Shown here: positions 62,317 through 64,000 of the stretch, one piece after another
Layout: each line of letters opens with the position of its first letter
Numbering within the stretch: the first letter of the stretch is position 1
NCBI RefSeq assembly: GCF_014596475.1
Contig: NZ_MECJ01000009.1
Span: forward strand, 186,001-250,000
Origin: Streptomyces sp. CBMA152
Lineage (GTDB): Bacteria; Actinomycetota; Actinomycetes; Streptomycetales; Streptomycetaceae
Direction: 5' to 3'
Length of the DNA stretch: 64,000 nt
Notes under the pieces: generated by a model
The model's input: only the letters and a program-made list of their open reading frames with translations
What the model was told of the DNA's origin: nothing
The model's database searches: none
Program-made: the position numbers and the translations under genes

Positions 62317-62640
62317 CAATTCCTCAATCCTCCGGCGGATACGCCTCATGGTGACGCTGCGCCCGCTCCAGGTCGGCGATCGCCACCGAGGTCTTAACGA
62401 GCGTTCGGCACCGCTGCATGCGTCGGCTGACGAACGCCCGGAGCCCCGCGCCGACAGACTCGTGCTGCCCGAGCTCCCGGGCCGGTACGAGCCCGTCCTC
62501 GACGGCCAAGGCACCGTTCCCAGCTCGCCGATCCGCCACCCGAGCCGGGCGGCTCGGCGGGGCGGTGGAAGTGCACGCCGTGATCGCCACGGACGTACTC
62601 ACGTTTGTGCCCTCCAGCCCGAACCGGCATGCCTGGAAGG

Positions 62641-62961
62641 CAAACCGACCTGACCTGGTGCTGGCCGACAAGGCGTACTCCTCCCGGGCTATCCGGGCCG
62701 CGCTCAGGCGTCGTGGCATCAAGGCCACAATCCCCGAACGCTCCGACCGGGTCGGCAACCGGCGTCGAAAGGGCGGGGCGGCGGCCGCCGCCCCGCCTTC
62801 GATCGGGAGGCATACAAGCACCGGAACGTCGTGGAACGCTGCTTCAACCGGCTCAAACAGTTCCGGGCCGTCGCCACACGGTTCGACAAGCTTGCCACCC
62901 GTTACCAGGCGGGACTGCAGGTGTGTTCGCTGATCTTGTGGCTACGCGATCTGCTGCCGTG
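62641..62961 (+). pseudogene. IS5-family transposase, frameshifted C-terminal remnant
   Basis: RPDLVLADKAYSSRAIRAAL then RRRGIKATIPERSD in one frame. After a GC-run near 62770-62795 the match continues in another frame as RPAFDREAYKHRNVVERCF and NRLKQFRAVATRFDKLA to a stop at 62961. The D-x-AYSS and YKxRNxVERCFNRLK elements are the IS5/IS1647 DDE core. The first half is absent or decayed. Confidence 0.88.
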
Positions 62962-63184
62962 ACCACCGGGCGAACAGACTTCGCCGCCTGCGAGGTTGAG
63001 CCGTGAACGCCGTTTGCGGGACATCCAGCGCATCGAGCTGTGACATGAGCCGAACCTCTGCGCGGGCTTCGACATCCACGAGCTGTGCAGGAGGCCCTGC
63101 CTTCATACGCCGCCCTCACCGCGATCACCCGAACGCGACTCCCGTTCGATCAACGAGCTCCATGATCGGTACGACAACGGCTCT

Positions 63185-63697
63185 TTACAGACTCGCCGTT
63201 GCGCTGTACGCCTCATCGGTGAACTGCCCGTTCCCACTGCTGTCGAAGTATCCAAGAATCGCGCCCGATTTCCATTGGCCGGCCTGGTAGGGCGCCGTAA
63301 CGGTCACGTAGCACGATGTGCAGTTGTGTTTGGTCGCATTGTTCTGACTGACGTTGGATCCGTAGAAGTACAGGGCCGTCCCGAACGACAGTGTGGCCGC
63401 GTTGCTGTTGCAGTGGGCCCACACCGTGGATGTCACGCCGGCAGCGCCGTGGTACGGCTTGCCGGGGCTGACGGTGCAGGTGAGTACGGCCACGGAGGGT
63501 GCTGACCTGGTGACGGTCACTGTGCTTCCGCCCACCGTCATGGTCGCGCTGTTCTCGCCGGCCGGCACGCTGATGGTGGCCGCGTGGGCCGAGTGGGAGG
63601 CGGTGGGCGGAGCGGCCTGAGCGCCGGGGGCGCCGATCAGCGCGACAGCGGTCATCGAGGCCACGCCGAACAGGCAGCCCAATATTTTAGTGCGCAT
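63185..63697 (-). CDS. small secreted protein of unknown function
   Basis: 170 aa. Signal peptide about 1-29 (MRTKILGCLFGV, then GAPGAQAA). The mature part is Thr/Ser/Ala-rich and beta-type, with cysteines at VLTCTVS, AHCNSN and HNCTSC that could pair. Start ATG 63697 with GAGG close upstream; the longer start at 63739 would displace the signal peptide. GC content is lower than in neighbouring genes. No family recognised. Confidence 0.75.
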   Translation of the reverse strand: MRTKILGCLFGVASMTAVALIGAPGAQAAPPTASHSAHAATISVPAGENSATMTVGGSTVTVTRSAPSVAVLTCTVSPGKPYHGAAGVTSTVWAHCNSNAATLSFGTALYFYGSNVSQNNATKHNCTSCYVTVTAPYQAGQWKSGAILGYFDSSGNGQFTDEAYSATASL

Positions 63698-63868
63698 GCA
63701 ACCTCGATCTGGAGAGGGGAGACTGAGCACGGTGGTCAACCGCCGCAGCGCAGCGCTTGATTAGCGGAGAACGGCCGAGCGCAACATGTGCCACTGAAGA
63801 AGGAGCCTGCCGCAGGGCGAGCGTCCCAAGGAAAAGAAGTTCGCGATCTTCACGGACCGATCACGAGC

Positions 63869-63874
63869 TAGATT
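63869..63874 (+). promoter_or_regulatory. candidate -10 for a leaderless transcript
   Basis: TAGATT ends seven bases before the A of the ATG at 63882, so transcription would start at the start codon itself, a frequent arrangement in Streptomyces. No convincing -35 is visible. Confidence 0.35.
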
Positions 63875-63881
63875 CTGCGGC

Positions 63882-64000
63882 ATGGAGTCAGAGGCGTCCA
63901 TGTCGCGCCGTGATATTTCAGGCCATTCTGTTTCCGAAAATGCTCACGCCGGAGCCGTGGGCGCCCCGGTGACGACGGCAACGGCCCGCCGCCCCGATCC
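63882..64000 (+). CDS. possible gene start, truncated by the window edge
   Basis: Open frame of 40 codons from ATG 63882 (MESEASMSRRDISG) to the end of the window. There is no Shine-Dalgarno sequence, but a -10-like hexamer is placed for a leaderless start. The product cannot be named. Confidence 0.35.
   Translation, partial: MESEASMSRRDISGHSVSENAHAGAVGAPVTTATARRPD

Noticed and set aside
62324..62821. 165-codon minus-strand frame ending in AYPPED
   Set aside because: Most of it is antisense to the IS5 remnant. The last third reads somewhat protein-like, but I could not link it to a family.
1..64000. tRNA, rRNA, CRISPR arrays, replication or attachment sites
   Set aside because: No cloverleaf, rRNA core, regularly spaced short repeats or integrase context was seen; a covariance-model scan would be needed to exclude small RNAs.

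Overview
The window is high-GC actinobacterial DNA and most likely Streptomyces. Start codons are often GTG or TTG, third codon positions are strongly GC-biased, and the accessory genes belong to families typical of Streptomyces: MmyB-type XRE regulators, small secreted proteins, a pentapeptide-repeat protein and IS256/IS5 remnants.

Positions 1 to about 47.3 kb hold one end of a large biosynthetic locus. Three collinear giant genes lie on the minus strand: 44723->30774, 30777->9067 and 9070->beyond position 1. They encode a hybrid trans-AT polyketide synthase / non-ribosomal peptide synthetase. Each gene overlaps the next by ATGA. In the visible part I count 11 KS, 4 DH, 5 KR, two methyltransferase domains, 15 ACPs, two C-A-PCP modules, an N-terminal GNAT loading domain and an internal alpha/beta-hydrolase. 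There is no acyltransferase domain, so malonyl units must be loaded by a free AT encoded outside the window.

Reading order: GNAT-ACP | KS-DH-KR-ACP | KS-KR-ACP | KS0-DH-ACP | KS-ACP // C-A-PCP | KS-DH-KR-MT-ACP-ACP | KS-ACP | C-A(Gly)-PCP | KS-KR-ACP | KS-MT-hydrolase // ACP-ACP-ACP | KS-KR-ACP-ACP | KS-DH-ACP | KS... (cut by the window edge). The inferred chain is an acetate-primed dienoyl unit, then a beta-keto unit, an amino acid (A1 uncertain), an alpha-methyl-enoyl unit, another beta-keto unit, glycine, a hydroxylated unit and a beta-branched unit. I cannot match this order to a named product.

Divergent from the first synthase gene, on the plus strand, are a type II thioesterase and an amidase-signature hydrolase that probably belong to the same cluster. 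The 300 bp between them and the synthase is the likely control region.

From about 47.4 to 64 kb the DNA is a patchwork of unrelated genes: a pentapeptide-repeat protein, a VOC protein, an esterase/MBL-hydrolase pair with a divergent XRE regulator, three secreted proteins (one resembles nematode fatty-acid/retinol-binding proteins, one is a ricin-type lectin), an ArsR-like regulator, a GNAT, a TetR/hydrolase divergent pair with a clear palindromic operator, a methyltransferase, two decayed transposases flanking a DUF6817-like gene, and a further small secreted protein. No rRNA, tRNA or CRISPR was seen.
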